Assembly (NCBI GenBank): GCA_041191265.1
Contig: JBEEPE010000195.1
Coordinates: 1 to 23,812, forward strand
Source of the DNA: JBEEPE01 sp041191265
GTDB lineage: Bacteria; Verrucomicrobiota; Verrucomicrobiia; Chthoniobacterales; Chthoniobacteraceae
DNA length: 23,812 bases
Reading direction: 5' to 3'
The position numbers and the translations under genes were made by a program. Position 1 is the first letter of the stretch. Every line of letters begins with the position of its first letter. Shown one piece after another: positions 13,206 through 22,345 of this stretch. Below the pieces are notes generated by a model. The model saw only the letters and a list, made by a program, of their open reading frames with translations. It was not told the DNA's origin and searched no databases.

Positions 13206-15730
13206 AACGCAGAAATCCGCGAATGACTGAAATATCCCGCAGACAAAATCTCCGACATCTGCGGAAGCCCCTTCCCCACCATCTCGAGCGCGCGCGCCAC
13301 CTCAGAATCCATCAATGCGCCACGATGCGAAGCCAGTTCTCGCGGATCCAACAACCGCACCCGCGTAATCACTTCCAATAACACCCGCTCATCCTCACCT
13401 AACAGCACCCGCTGATCCGAACGCGGCAACCGCTCTAAATGCTTTTGCATCTGCAGCATCTGAAACAACAACGAACGCGGATTCGTCTCGTCAAGCAACA
13501 CCAAGTCATACACCGCGACCAAGTTCGGCAATAAATTGTACCGCGAACGATACGTAATCGTGCTGTCAGCAACCTCGAGAACCGACTCCAAAACCGAAGG
13601 ATGTTCCGCGTCAAAACTCGCCAGCGTCTCCATCAAGAAACCACCCAGCGCAAGCGCTCGCTCTAACCGCTGACCCAAATCCAAGAAACGCCACCCCTGC
13701 GAACGTGTCATATTCTCCCGCGCCATTCCCTTAAACCCCGACACCAACATCAACGCCCGATTCAATACCCCAATCACCTCACCCACAGACCAAGTCGACA
13801 CCTCAATCGCCAACTCCCTCTCCAACTCACTCAACACCCGCCACACATCGTTCGAGGTCCGGTCCCGCACCAGCATCGCCAAATGCACCAATCGCTCCGC
13901 CAAAACCCGCAAACTACACGCACGCGCTTTCCCGTAAACCGCCTCCAAAAAGTCCCCCTCCAACGCCTCCGTCGACCGATCCACACGCGCCGAACCCACC
14001 GGCATCTGATCACGCAACTCCATCGTCCGAAGCATCGGAATCAACTGACGCAACCCGCTCCCACCCACGTCCGGACTAAACCGCAACAACGTCGCTCGAA
14101 GCATCCGCGCCGCCGCGTCCAATCGCTCATTGTACCGTCCCAACCAAAAAAAGTTGTCCGCCAAACGGCTCGGCAAATTGTTCCCCACCCGACGCAACTC
14201 CACCTCCGCCCCAACCCCGCTCAGCAACGTCGCCTCCTCCACCGGTCCGTCACCTAACACCCAAACGTCCTTACTCGCCCCCCCCTCCTGCATCGACACA
14301 CCCGACTCCGCCGCCCCAGCTCCCGTGCGCGCAAGTCCACCCGGCATCGCCACATAACCATCCGGCGTCCCACACAAATACACCCGCAACACCACCGGCC
14401 GATCCACAAATCCAGTCCCCTCCCAACAAGGGACCTGCGACATCTGCATCCGCTCCTGACCAACCCAATCATGCGGCGCAAACCCAATCGCATCCCGTAA
14501 CCGTGCCTCCTTACTCCCCTTGCCATCCCCCCCAATCACTCCCGTGCGCCCCGCCTCCCCAAACCCTCGCCGCACCACCAAGCGATCCAGATTCTCTAAC
14601 ACATGCCGCCGAGCCGCATCCTGTCCGCACCACCACGTCGCACGTGACGGCATCCGCAACTCCTCCCCCAAAACACGCTGACACAACCCCGGCAGAAACC
14701 CCGAAACCGCAGGACTCTGCATAATCCCCGTGCCCAGCATATTCGCAACCGAAACCGTCCCCGAACGCAACGCCTCAACCATCCCCGGAATCCCCAAAAT
14801 CGAGTCGCTCCTCAACTCCAACGGATCGCAAAACGCATCATCCACCCGCCGAAAAATCACGTCCACAGGCTCCAAACCACTCAGTGTCTTCAACACAACA
14901 CGCCCCGAATCCACCATCAAATCCTGACCCTCCACCAGCGTATACCCCAAATAACGAGCCAGATACGCTTGCTCAAAATAGGTTTCATTGTAAGGCCCTG
15001 GCGTCAAAATCACCACGCGTGCCTCCTGCCCGGGCCGAGGCGACATCGCCGAGAGCGCCTCACGCATCCTCCGGAAAAACACCGCCAACCGCTCCACGTT
15101 CCCTTCACGAAACGCCTCCGGTAAAACCCGCGACGTCACCAACCGATTCGCCAATGCGTACCCCGATCCCGTCGGAATCTGCGTCCGATCCGAAATCACC
15201 CACCAACGCCCATCCGCCGCCCGCGCAATATCCGCCGCATAAAAGTTAAGAAAACGTCCCCCGCGCGGACGCGTCCCACACACCGGCCGGAGAAAGTCCC
15301 GCTGCCCGTACAACAACGCAGGTGGCAACGCGCCAGACCGCAGGAGGCGCTGGCCGCCATAACAATCCGCAATAATCTCGTTCAGCAGCGTCGCACGCTG
15401 AATCAATCCCGCCTCAATCTCCCTCCATTCCCCCGCCTCCAGCAGCATCGGCAGCGGATCCAACTCCCACGGACGCTCCATCCCCCGCTCGTCCCCGTAC
15501 ACGTTGTAAGTGATTCCCTGCTCAGAAATAATCCGCCGAGCCGACTCCATCCGACGCAGACGCTCCGTTCCCGAAAGCCCCGCCACCATCCCCAACAATC
15601 GTGCCCAATGCGGCTTCAACTCACCCCGAACGTCGCACGGTTCACGGTAAGCCTCACGCAGCGAAACGCCCCCGAACAATCCCCTCAACTCCGGTCCCAA
15701 TCCACCCCGCTGTCCTTGTCCTTCGCTCAT
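13202..15730 (-). CDS. Circularly permuted ATP-grasp (DUF404/DUF407) fused to alpha-E domain (DUF403)
   Basis: The 842-residue protein joins two families that are often separate genes. Residues about 30-500 are a circularly permuted ATP-grasp domain. Features include GITYNVYGDE (72-81), DRTQIPTGSGYALANR (181-196), VIFRRVDDAFCDPLELR (291-307) and VANMLGTGIMQSP (328-340). Residues about 513-842 are the helical alpha-E domain, starting at RRVGNNLPSRLADNFFWLGRYNER and containing MARENMTRSQGWRFLDLGQRLER. ATP-grasp enzymes of this type are predicted amidoligases that form peptide-like bonds, and alpha-E domains accompany them and transglutaminases. It sits 10 bp after the DUF2126-transglutaminase gene and overlaps the short transglutaminase gene by 4 bp. 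No membrane segment is seen. The substrate is unknown. Confidence 0.92.
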   Translation of the reverse strand: MSEGQGQRGGLGPELRGLFGGVSLREAYREPCDVRGELKPHWARLLGMVAGLSGTERLRRMESARRIISEQGITYNVYGDERGMERPWELDPLPMLLEAGEWREIEAGLIQRATLLNEIIADCYGGQRLLRSGALPPALLYGQRDFLRPVCGTRPRGGRFLNFYAADIARAADGRWWVISDRTQIPTGSGYALANRLVTSRVLPEAFREGNVERLAVFFRRMREALSAMSPRPGQEARVVILTPGPYNETYFEQAYLARYLGYTLVEGQDLMVDSGRVVLKTLSGLEPVDVIFRRVDDAFCDPLELRSDSILGIPGMVEALRSGTVSVANMLGTGIMQSPAVSGFLPGLCQRVLGEELRMPSRATWWCGQDAARRHVLENLDRLVVRRGFGEAGRTGVIGGDGKGSKEARLRDAIGFAPHDWVGQERMQMSQVPCWEGTGFVDRPVVLRVYLCGTPDGYVAMPGGLARTGAGAAESGVSMQEGGASKDVWVLGDGPVEEATLLSGVGAEVELRRVGNNLPSRLADNFFWLGRYNERLDAAARMLRATLLRFSPDVGGSGLRQLIPMLRTMELRDQMPVGSARVDRSTEALEGDFLEAVYGKARACSLRVLAERLVHLAMLVRDRTSNDVWRVLSELERELAIEVSTWSVGEVIGVLNRALMLVSGFKGMARENMTRSQGWRFLDLGQRLERALALGGFLMETLASFDAEHPSVLESVLEVADSTITYRSRYNLLPNLVAVYDLVLLDETNPRSLLFQMLQMQKHLERLPRSDQRVLLGEDERVLLEVITRVRLLDPRELASHRGALMDSEVARALEMVGKGLPQMSEILSAGYFSHSRISAL

Positions 15731-15740
15731 ACAACGTCAT

Positions 15741-18700
15741 TCAACGCGATTTCTTTCCCAACGACCACTCCGCAGGAACCCGTAAATCCAACGTGAACGG
15801 AAAATCCCGCTGAACCCGCTCCTCCGGCGGCGCCCCCTGCAAAGGCGTATGCCCATGCACCGAGAACCGCGCCAATCTGCGACTCTCCGCCTCATACGCA
15901 TTCAAAGGCCGCGACTCGTAGTTCCGACCACCCGCGTGCGCCACATGATACGTACAACCACCCAACGACCGCTGATTCCAACTATCCCACAAATCAAATA
16001 CCAACGGCGCATGCGGCGGAATCGTCGGATGCAAACAAGTCGGCGGTTGCCACGCCCGATACCGAACTCCAGCCACCGCCTCCGCGTTCGTCCCCGTTTC
16101 GTGCAACGGCACCTGCCGCCCATTGCACAATACCCGAAACCGATCTCCCACCATCCCGCGCACCTTCACCTGCAACCGCTCCAGCGAACTGTCCACATGC
16201 CGAACCGTGCCACCCGCCGCAGCTTCCTCTCCCAGCACATGCCACGGCTCCAACGCCATCCGCAACTCCACGTGGACGTCACGCTGCGTAAAGCCACCAA
16301 TCCGCGGAAACCGATGCTCGAAATGCGGATCAAACCACTCGGACTCAAATCCAAATCCAGCCGTCCGCAACTCATTCAGCACCTCCTTAAAATCCGTTTC
16401 ACAGAAGTGCGGCAACATCCAGCGATCATGCAAATCACTCCCCCACCGCACCAACCGGTTCACGTACGGACGCTCCCAAAACATCGCAACCAAACCCCGT
16501 ATCAATAACTGCTGCACCAAGTTCATTCGCGGATGCGGCGCCATTTCAAACGCACGCAACTCCAGCAAACCCAAACGCCCCGCACTGCTCTCCGGCGAAT
16601 AAAGCTTATCAATGCAAAACTCCGCCCGATGCGTGTTTCCCGTCGAATCAATCAACAAGTTCCGGAACAACCGGTCCACCAGCCACGAAGGCACCTCGCC
16701 CCCACCCTCCGGTAACTGCGCAAACGCAATCTCCAACTCGTGCAATACATCCATGCGGGATTCATCCACACGCGGCGCCTGACTCGTCGGACCAATAAAC
16801 ATTCCACTGAAAATCCAGCTCAACGACGGATGGTTCTGCCAATACGTCACCATCGAACGAAGGAGGTCCGGACGCCGCAACAGCGGTGAATCCGACGGCC
16901 TCGCCCCCCCCAGGACAAGATGGTTCCCGCCACCAGTCCCGACATGCCGCCCGTCCAAAAGAAACTTCTCCGCACCCAACCCGCACTGCCGCGCATCCTC
17001 ATACAACCCCTCAAACCGATCCACCAACTCATCCCAGTTTCCGGAGGGATGGAGGTTCACCTCCAACACCCCCGGATCAGGCGTCACACTCAACTTGTTC
17101 AACCTCGGATCACGCGGTGGCGCCTCCCCTTCAACAATCACCGGCAAGCCCAACCCAGCCGCCGTTACTTCCACCGCGTACACCAATTCCAAGTAAGCCT
17201 CCAACCGAACCACCGGCGGCAAAAACACGTGCAACCTCCCCTCGCGCGGCTCCACACACAATGCCGTCCGCACAACCCCAGACGCACTCTGCCCCATCGC
17301 CACGGAATCACCCGATACCGCCCGACGCGGCTCCAACCGCGGCCGCGCCACCCGAGACCCCAAAGACCGCAACGCCGACCGAGCCGGCAGTTCCCCGAGC
17401 GGACCAGAGGGATCGCTAGCCACCATCAGGTCCCGATCCTCTGGACGTCCCCAAGGCAGACCATCCAACGGCAACCGAAGCCCCATCGGCGAGTCCCCAG
17501 GCAAGAGGCGCACCACCTCCTCTTCCCGAAAAAACCACGGACCGCTCTCCCACCCCGTCCCCCTATGCCGCAACGGCAAAACGTACCCCACTGCCTCACC
17601 CAACCCAGCCCCGAATACGCGCCGCAGCCGTTCACGCTCCTCTGCACTCTCCAAACGCGAATCCTCCGGCGTCACATTCACCGGCAACCGCTTCTCCCGC
17701 CACAAGTAGTAGTACGCGTCCTCATACGCGGGAATCACGTGCTCGTGATTCACCCCCAGCTCTGCCACAAGTCGCTCCGCAAACGCCTTCGCTTCCGCAG
17801 CACCATGCCCGTAATCACACGCCTCATCCGCAATCCATCGATCATCTTTCCAAACCGGCACTCCATCCATCCGCCAAAACGCATTCAAACTCCACCGCGG
17901 CAGCGACTCGCCCGGATACCATTTGCCCTGCCCGTAATGAAGCAACGCCCCAGACCCAAACCGCTGCCGTAACCGACGAATCAACGCCCCTCCCAAACGC
18001 CGTTTCGCCGCGGACAACGCCGTAAAGTTCCACTCCATCCCATCCGGATCCGCCACCGAAACAAACGTCGGCTCCGCTCCCATCGTCAACCGAACATCCC
18101 CCTCAAACAAAGCCGCATCCACCTTCCGAGCCACGGCATCAATCCGCTCCCACTGCCCCTCCGAATACGGAAAGGTCACGCGCGGCGACTCAAACACCCG
18201 CTCAACTCGCATCTCGTGCTCCATCTCGCATTCACACGGCTCCACCGCCCCCGAAACCGGCGCCGCCGATGTGGGCTCCGGCGTGCAGGACAAAGGCAAA
18301 TGCCCCTCACCAGCCAGCAACCCCGACGTTGGATCAAACCCAATCCATCCCGCTCCCGGCAAATAGACTTCGCACCACGCGTGCAAGTCCGTGAAATCTT
18401 TCTCAGCCCCCGAAGGCCCATTAATCGCCTCCACATCCGGCTTCAACTGAATGAGATATCCACTCACAAACCGCGCTGCAAAACCCAGGCGACGCAATAC
18501 TTCACACATCAACCACGCCGAATCACGACAGGACCCCGACGCTTTCTCCAACGTTTCACTAGGCGCCTGCACCCCCGGCTCCATGCGAATCACATACCGC
18601 ACGTCCCGCATCAATGCCTGATTCAACTCGACTAAAAAATCGAGCGTTGCCACGCCCGCTTTCTTCAGTGCATCTCCCGTCGCCGCAGCTTTTTCCTTTG

Positions 18701-19124
18701 CCGATTCAGCAAGACGCAAAACCCACGGCGAAACGTATCTCAACACCCGCGGATCATCCGCACCGAGTACGCGGAACGGCGCTAAATCCCGCGTGAGTGA
18801 CGCATCATACTCAAACGGAACGGTGGCCGCCTCGTCCTCCAAAAAGAAATCAAACGGGTTGTAAACCGACATCTCCGCCACCAACTCCACCTCCACTTCC
18901 AACGAACGCATCGGCTTCGGAAAAACAAACCGCGCATTCCAGTTGGAAAACGGATCCTGTTGCCAGTTGATGAACGACTCGCCCCCATGAACCCGAAGCG
19001 AGTAACTGAGCACTTTGGTCCGGCAATGAGGTGCTGGCCTTAGCCGAATCACATGTGGCAAGTGCCTCACAAGGCGGTCGTAACGGTACGTGGTGCGATG
19101 ATGTAGTGCGACGTGAATAGCCAT
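15741..19124 (-). CDS. Transglutaminase-DUF2126 fusion protein (putative amidoligase)
   Basis: This 1127-residue protein is the largest in the window. Residues 1-110 are the transglutaminase-associated N-terminal beta region. A transglutaminase core follows (about 155-270) with the triad C199 (SGSCRDSAW), H248 (LHAWCEVY) and D264 (GFDPTSG). From about 300 to the end is DUF2126, described in Pfam as a putative amidoligase domain and commonly fused to transglutaminases; it includes GAEPTFVS, GQGKWYPGESLPRWS and a long stretch with GGGNHLVLGG. A short acidic Cys-bearing linker (EPCECEMEHE, about 295-304) joins the domains. No signal peptide is seen. ATG 19124 has AAGAGAG upstream. The total length matches the family norm. 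It is first in the block, so the promoter should lie in 19125-19304. Its activity and substrate are not established. Confidence 0.93.
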   Translation of the reverse strand: MAIHVALHHRTTYRYDRLVRHLPHVIRLRPAPHCRTKVLSYSLRVHGGESFINWQQDPFSNWNARFVFPKPMRSLEVEVELVAEMSVYNPFDFFLEDEAATVPFEYDASLTRDLAPFRVLGADDPRVLRYVSPWVLRLAESAKEKAAATGDALKKAGVATLDFLVELNQALMRDVRYVIRMEPGVQAPSETLEKASGSCRDSAWLMCEVLRRLGFAARFVSGYLIQLKPDVEAINGPSGAEKDFTDLHAWCEVYLPGAGWIGFDPTSGLLAGEGHLPLSCTPEPTSAAPVSGAVEPCECEMEHEMRVERVFESPRVTFPYSEGQWERIDAVARKVDAALFEGDVRLTMGAEPTFVSVADPDGMEWNFTALSAAKRRLGGALIRRLRQRFGSGALLHYGQGKWYPGESLPRWSLNAFWRMDGVPVWKDDRWIADEACDYGHGAAEAKAFAERLVAELGVNHEHVIPAYEDAYYYLWREKRLPVNVTPEDSRLESAEERERLRRVFGAGLGEAVGYVLPLRHRGTGWESGPWFFREEEVVRLLPGDSPMGLRLPLDGLPWGRPEDRDLMVASDPSGPLGELPARSALRSLGSRVARPRLEPRRAVSGDSVAMGQSASGVVRTALCVEPREGRLHVFLPPVVRLEAYLELVYAVEVTAAGLGLPVIVEGEAPPRDPRLNKLSVTPDPGVLEVNLHPSGNWDELVDRFEGLYEDARQCGLGAEKFLLDGRHVGTGGGNHLVLGGARPSDSPLLRRPDLLRSMVTYWQNHPSLSWIFSGMFIGPTSQAPRVDESRMDVLHELEIAFAQLPEGGGEVPSWLVDRLFRNLLIDSTGNTHRAEFCIDKLYSPESSAGRLGLLELRAFEMAPHPRMNLVQQLLIRGLVAMFWERPYVNRLVRWGSDLHDRWMLPHFCETDFKEVLNELRTAGFGFESEWFDPHFEHRFPRIGGFTQRDVHVELRMALEPWHVLGEEAAAGGTVRHVDSSLERLQVKVRGMVGDRFRVLCNGRQVPLHETGTNAEAVAGVRYRAWQPPTCLHPTIPPHAPLVFDLWDSWNQRSLGGCTYHVAHAGGRNYESRPLNAYEAESRRLARFSVHGHTPLQGAPPEERVQRDFPFTLDLRVPAEWSLGKKSR

Positions 19125-19304
19125 CGGGTCTCTCTTGATTGAGGGATTTAGGGACAGTGCTGCTCAGACTCGCCCTGGGGAGAAACCGCAACGGATTTGT
19201 AACATTCTCAAACCCACACGCCAGACCGAATGTTTTTGATTCTCACCCGCGTTTTGGGCCCACCACGCATTCATCTGGCCCGTGTTAGGCTCACAACCAA
19301 CCCC
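19125..19304. other. Divergent intergenic region between the amidoligase block and the metallopeptidase
   Basis: This 180-bp gap must contain the promoter of the three-gene minus-strand block and that of the metallopeptidase gene. On the minus strand, TTGAGA (19206-19211) is a possible -35 box, but no good -10 follows at 16-18 bp. On the plus strand, TTGGGC (19254-19259) likewise lacks a partner. No clear operator palindrome is visible. It may hold an alternative sigma or weak promoter. Confidence 0.35.
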
Positions 19305-20072
19305 ATGCCCGCCAACGCCCCTTCATCACGCCGAGATTCCCTCCTTCGGCTCCTCGCCGCAGCCGTATGCATTCCCTCATTCCCGCTCGTGACCCGCGCG
19401 GCCGAAACGCAGCCCTCCAAAAACCCCAGTCCCCATCGCTTTGACCCCGTCAAGCGAACCATCGAAGGCTGGACGGTACAAATCGATCCCGCACTTCTTG
19501 CCGGCCCCTCAGACAGCGAGGAGCAACGTGCCATCACGCTGCTCGCAAACCATCTCCAACGCATCAGTATCCTCGTCACCGGCGACACGCTCGCCCGACT
19601 CCAAACCATTCCAATCTGGATCGAAAGAGAGCACCCGTCCCTGCGTTCCATGCAATACCACCCCTCGAAAGGATGGCTCGAAAACAATGGACACGATCCT
19701 CGCCTCGCGCGCCACGTGCACATCCCTGTGGCCCGTCACCTCCTGTCACGAGGTCAACTCCTCAAACACCCAGCCGTCGTCCTCCACGAACTCGCCCACG
19801 GATTTCACGACCAAATCCTCTCATTCGACGAACCACGAATCATTGCCGCGTTCGAAGAAGCCAAACGAAAAGACCTGTACACCAACGTCCTCCTCTATAC
19901 TGGCAAACGCGTCAGACACTACGGCCTGACCAATCACAAAGAGTACTTCGCAGAAGGAACCGAGGCGTTTCTCTATCGAAACGACTTCTTCCCCTTCGTC
20001 CGCGCAGAACTCAAGGAGTACGACCCCACTTTTCACGACATCCTCGAGAGCATCTGGGGCAAACCAGAGTGA
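19305..20072 (+). CDS. Exported zinc metallopeptidase (HExxH)
   Basis: The protein has 255 residues from ATG 19305. The N-terminus has SRRDSLLRLLAAAVCIPSFPL followed by TRAAETQ, like a twin-arginine (Tat) signal peptide (RRDSLL instead of RRxFLK) with a likely cleavage near residue 33. It should act in the periplasm. HELAHGFHD (161-169) is a zinc site HExxH, and HKEYFAEGTEAFL (211-223), some 50 residues later, looks like the third-ligand helix of a gluzincin peptidase, with E217 the candidate ligand (or E213). The open frame reaches back to 19230, but the longer form has no sensible leader. The substrate is unknown; no tight family name can be given. It is transcribed away from the amidoligase block and converges on prc with a 12-bp gap. 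Confidence 0.78.
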   Translation: MPANAPSSRRDSLLRLLAAAVCIPSFPLVTRAAETQPSKNPSPHRFDPVKRTIEGWTVQIDPALLAGPSDSEEQRAITLLANHLQRISILVTGDTLARLQTIPIWIEREHPSLRSMQYHPSKGWLENNGHDPRLARHVHIPVARHLLSRGQLLKHPAVVLHELAHGFHDQILSFDEPRIIAAFEEAKRKDLYTNVLLYTGKRVRHYGLTNHKEYFAEGTEAFLYRNDFFPFVRAELKEYDPTFHDILESIWGKPE

Positions 20073-20075
20073 ACC

Positions 20076-20093
20076 AAAAACCGCTCAACGGTT
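20076..20093 (-). terminator. Possible weak terminator overlapping the prc stop codon
   Basis: On the minus strand a 5-bp stem AACCG/CGGTT with a 5-base loop is followed by TTTTT, with G-U pairs able to lengthen it. The stop codon of the protease gene lies in the loop. It is short and may not function; it is the only hairpin-plus-T-run at this convergent junction. Confidence 0.3.
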
Positions 20094-22307
20094 CCGCTGC
20101 GCCTTCGCTTTGTCCGGGCTCACCACAGGCCTTGGTTGACTGGCCACAAGGTCATCCAAAATACGAACTCCCTCCAGCCCAATCACAAACTCTTCAGCCC
20201 CCTTCATCCCTCGAAATAAGCCAGCATCACCCCTCCCACCGTCCGTCTCCGTCGAGCCAACGGCAACCGCGCGAATCTGACTAAACGGATTTTGCGGCCA
20301 TCGATTCCACGCCCGCTCTCGAGCCTTCTTCTCCTCATCAATCACCCGCCGCGTTCTCAAACCCACCGAAATTCGATTCTCACGCCACTCCCGCTCCAGA
20401 CGCGAGCGCTGCGCATCAATCTCATGGAACTCAGCACTCTGAATCACCCGCGCATGACTCAACGAAGAGAGACGAATCGCGTCCACCGCATGCAACACTC
20501 CTTCCTCAATCCGAACCAATCGCGGAATCGAATCATTGCCCAACGGATTCTTCATCCCACTCTCCCCATTCCCCGAAATATCCAGCGTAGAGGGTAATAC
20601 CACATCCGGACGAACCCCGCTCAGCTGCGTTGAGAAACCCGTCACCCGATAGAACTTACCCGCCGTCACCAGCGCGCCTCCAGCTGACTTCCGAAGCTCC
20701 TTCGACACGTAATCCCCAAGGTCCACCACATTCTGAACCGTCCCCTTGCCGTACGTTTGCAACCCGCCCACAACGATCGCACGAGCATGATCCTGAAGCG
20801 CTCCCGCCAGCAACTCACTCGCTGACGCGCTATCTCGGTCCACCAACACCACCAGCGGACCCCCATAAACCGATGCCTTGTAACGTTCCGGACCCAACCG
20901 CTGCGGCGATTCATGCAACCCTTTCACTACGGTCACCGTTCGATTCCCCAAAAATAGACCGCCAATCTCGAGTGCCTCATCCAGCAACCCGCCTCCGTTC
21001 CCCCTTAAATCGAGAATAATCCCAGATACACCGCTCCCTTTCATCGCAGTTAGCAACGTTCGCACATCCCTGCTGCAACTCCGCTTCCGCTTCGCAATCA
21101 TCTCCGCGTCGTCTCCGTAAAAACTGGATAACGAAATCCACCCAAACGAACGCGACTCACCATCGGGCGACGCCCAATCCAACACTTTCCCAAACGCGCG
21201 CCCCTCATCGTTCAACAGTTTCGTGCGCCTCAAAAGCACCTCCTCCGCCTCCGCATCTTCCACCGAACTAGCGTGAAGCACACGCAACCGAACAAATGTC
21301 CCCTCATCTCCACGAATCAACGTCGCCACCCGACTCGAGTGCAATCCGCTCACCTCAACCCACCCTCCCTGCCGCCCCTGCCCCACAGCCAGAATCCGGT
21401 CATTCACACGAATCCGCCCCGTCTTCGATGCCGGCCCCCCCGCGTCAACCCCAGTCACACGTACCCCTCCCGCGCTTGTCTCAATCGAAATACCCACCCC
21501 AATGCGCGACAACCTAATCTCAGACTCCTCCTCGCGCATCTGATCCCGCGTCAGATACTCAGAGTGCGAATCCAAAGCAGACGCAAACGCCGTTAAAAAC
21601 TGCGAAACACGATCCAAAGCCGTGTCCGCACGAATGTCGCTAACACGACGCCGCCACTCCTCGTCCAACGACGCCACAGCCTCCGACAACTCCATCCCGC
21701 CCATCCGCTTTTCAACCAGTTCTGCCCCAAGCTCCTCCCACCACGAACGCCACACCGCAGCGTCATCCGCCGGCCAAGACGCCCGCGTACGGTCCGCCAC
21801 TGCAGACACGTCCTCCGGAAAATCGTCCAACGTGGGAATCCATCCCGCCAAGCACTCCCCCATCGCCCGGTAAAATACACGATACTTCCCCGAGATTGCC
21901 CGCACCGCATCCAACCGTCCCGATGACGTGTCTTCTAAAAACTGCCGACCGTACCGCTCACGATACTCACGCACTTGTCCCTCGGTAAAACACAGGTGCT
22001 CCGGATCCAGTAAATCCAAATACAAATCCAACAAACGGAGCGACAACCGCTCGTCAAACTCGCGCGCCGCAAAATGATTCGCGCCAAAGAAGTTCATCAC
22101 CGAACTCGCCAAATCCCCCAACCTCAAAAACTCACGCCGCTCCTTTTCACGCGTCGCAACCGATTCACCCCATCCCGTGGCCCCCTTCTGAATCACCACA
22201 TCCGCAGCAACTAGACGCGCATTAACCCAAGGCAACCCCACCACACCAAGGAAAAAACCAAGGATCCAAACCTTCCTCAACAACCGTTGTCCACGAAAAC
22301 GCACCAA
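20085..22307 (-). CDS. prc: Tail-specific (carboxy-terminal processing) protease, Prc/S41 family
   Basis: Prc-type proteases degrade or trim periplasmic proteins from their C-terminal end using a Ser/Lys dyad. The 740-residue protein starts with a signal peptide or anchor (about 12-35, WILGFFLGVVGLPWVNA). It then has a Prc-like helical N-domain (about 60-245), a PDZ domain (about 270-345, with IGVGISIETSAGGVRV), and the S41 core with ILDLRGNGGG (431-440), DSASASELL (492-500; S495 is the probable nucleophile) and TYGKGTVQ (K521). A C-terminal helical domain follows, as in E. coli Prc (682 aa). The start is non-ATG: TTG at 22307 or GTG at 22304, bounded by an upstream in-frame stop, since the next ATG would remove the signal. 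A maltokinase-like gene ends 38 bp upstream. Confidence 0.93.
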   Translation of the reverse strand: MVRFRGQRLLRKVWILGFFLGVVGLPWVNARLVAADVVIQKGATGWGESVATREKERREFLRLGDLASSVMNFFGANHFAAREFDERLSLRLLDLYLDLLDPEHLCFTEGQVREYRERYGRQFLEDTSSGRLDAVRAISGKYRVFYRAMGECLAGWIPTLDDFPEDVSAVADRTRASWPADDAAVWRSWWEELGAELVEKRMGGMELSEAVASLDEEWRRRVSDIRADTALDRVSQFLTAFASALDSHSEYLTRDQMREEESEIRLSRIGVGISIETSAGGVRVTGVDAGGPASKTGRIRVNDRILAVGQGRQGGWVEVSGLHSSRVATLIRGDEGTFVRLRVLHASSVEDAEAEEVLLRRTKLLNDEGRAFGKVLDWASPDGESRSFGWISLSSFYGDDAEMIAKRKRSCSRDVRTLLTAMKGSGVSGIILDLRGNGGGLLDEALEIGGLFLGNRTVTVVKGLHESPQRLGPERYKASVYGGPLVVLVDRDSASASELLAGALQDHARAIVVGGLQTYGKGTVQNVVDLGDYVSKELRKSAGGALVTAGKFYRVTGFSTQLSGVRPDVVLPSTLDISGNGESGMKNPLGNDSIPRLVRIEEGVLHAVDAIRLSSLSHARVIQSAEFHEIDAQRSRLEREWRENRISVGLRTRRVIDEEKKARERAWNRWPQNPFSQIRAVAVGSTETDGGRGDAGLFRGMKGAEEFVIGLEGVRILDDLVASQPRPVVSPDKAKAQRNR

Positions 22308-22345
22308 GAAAAACTAACCGCATCCCACGGACGGAGAAAGCTCTC

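Noticed and set aside
16920..17972. 350-residue plus-strand open frame inside the DUF2126 gene
   Set aside because: The product is almost all Pro, Arg, His and Gln, typical of antisense reading of a G-rich gene, and it overlaps the well-supported DUF2126 coding region.
22310..22323. ATG at 22323-22321 as start of prc
   Set aside because: It is out of frame with the protease and its reading frame does not give a signal peptide.
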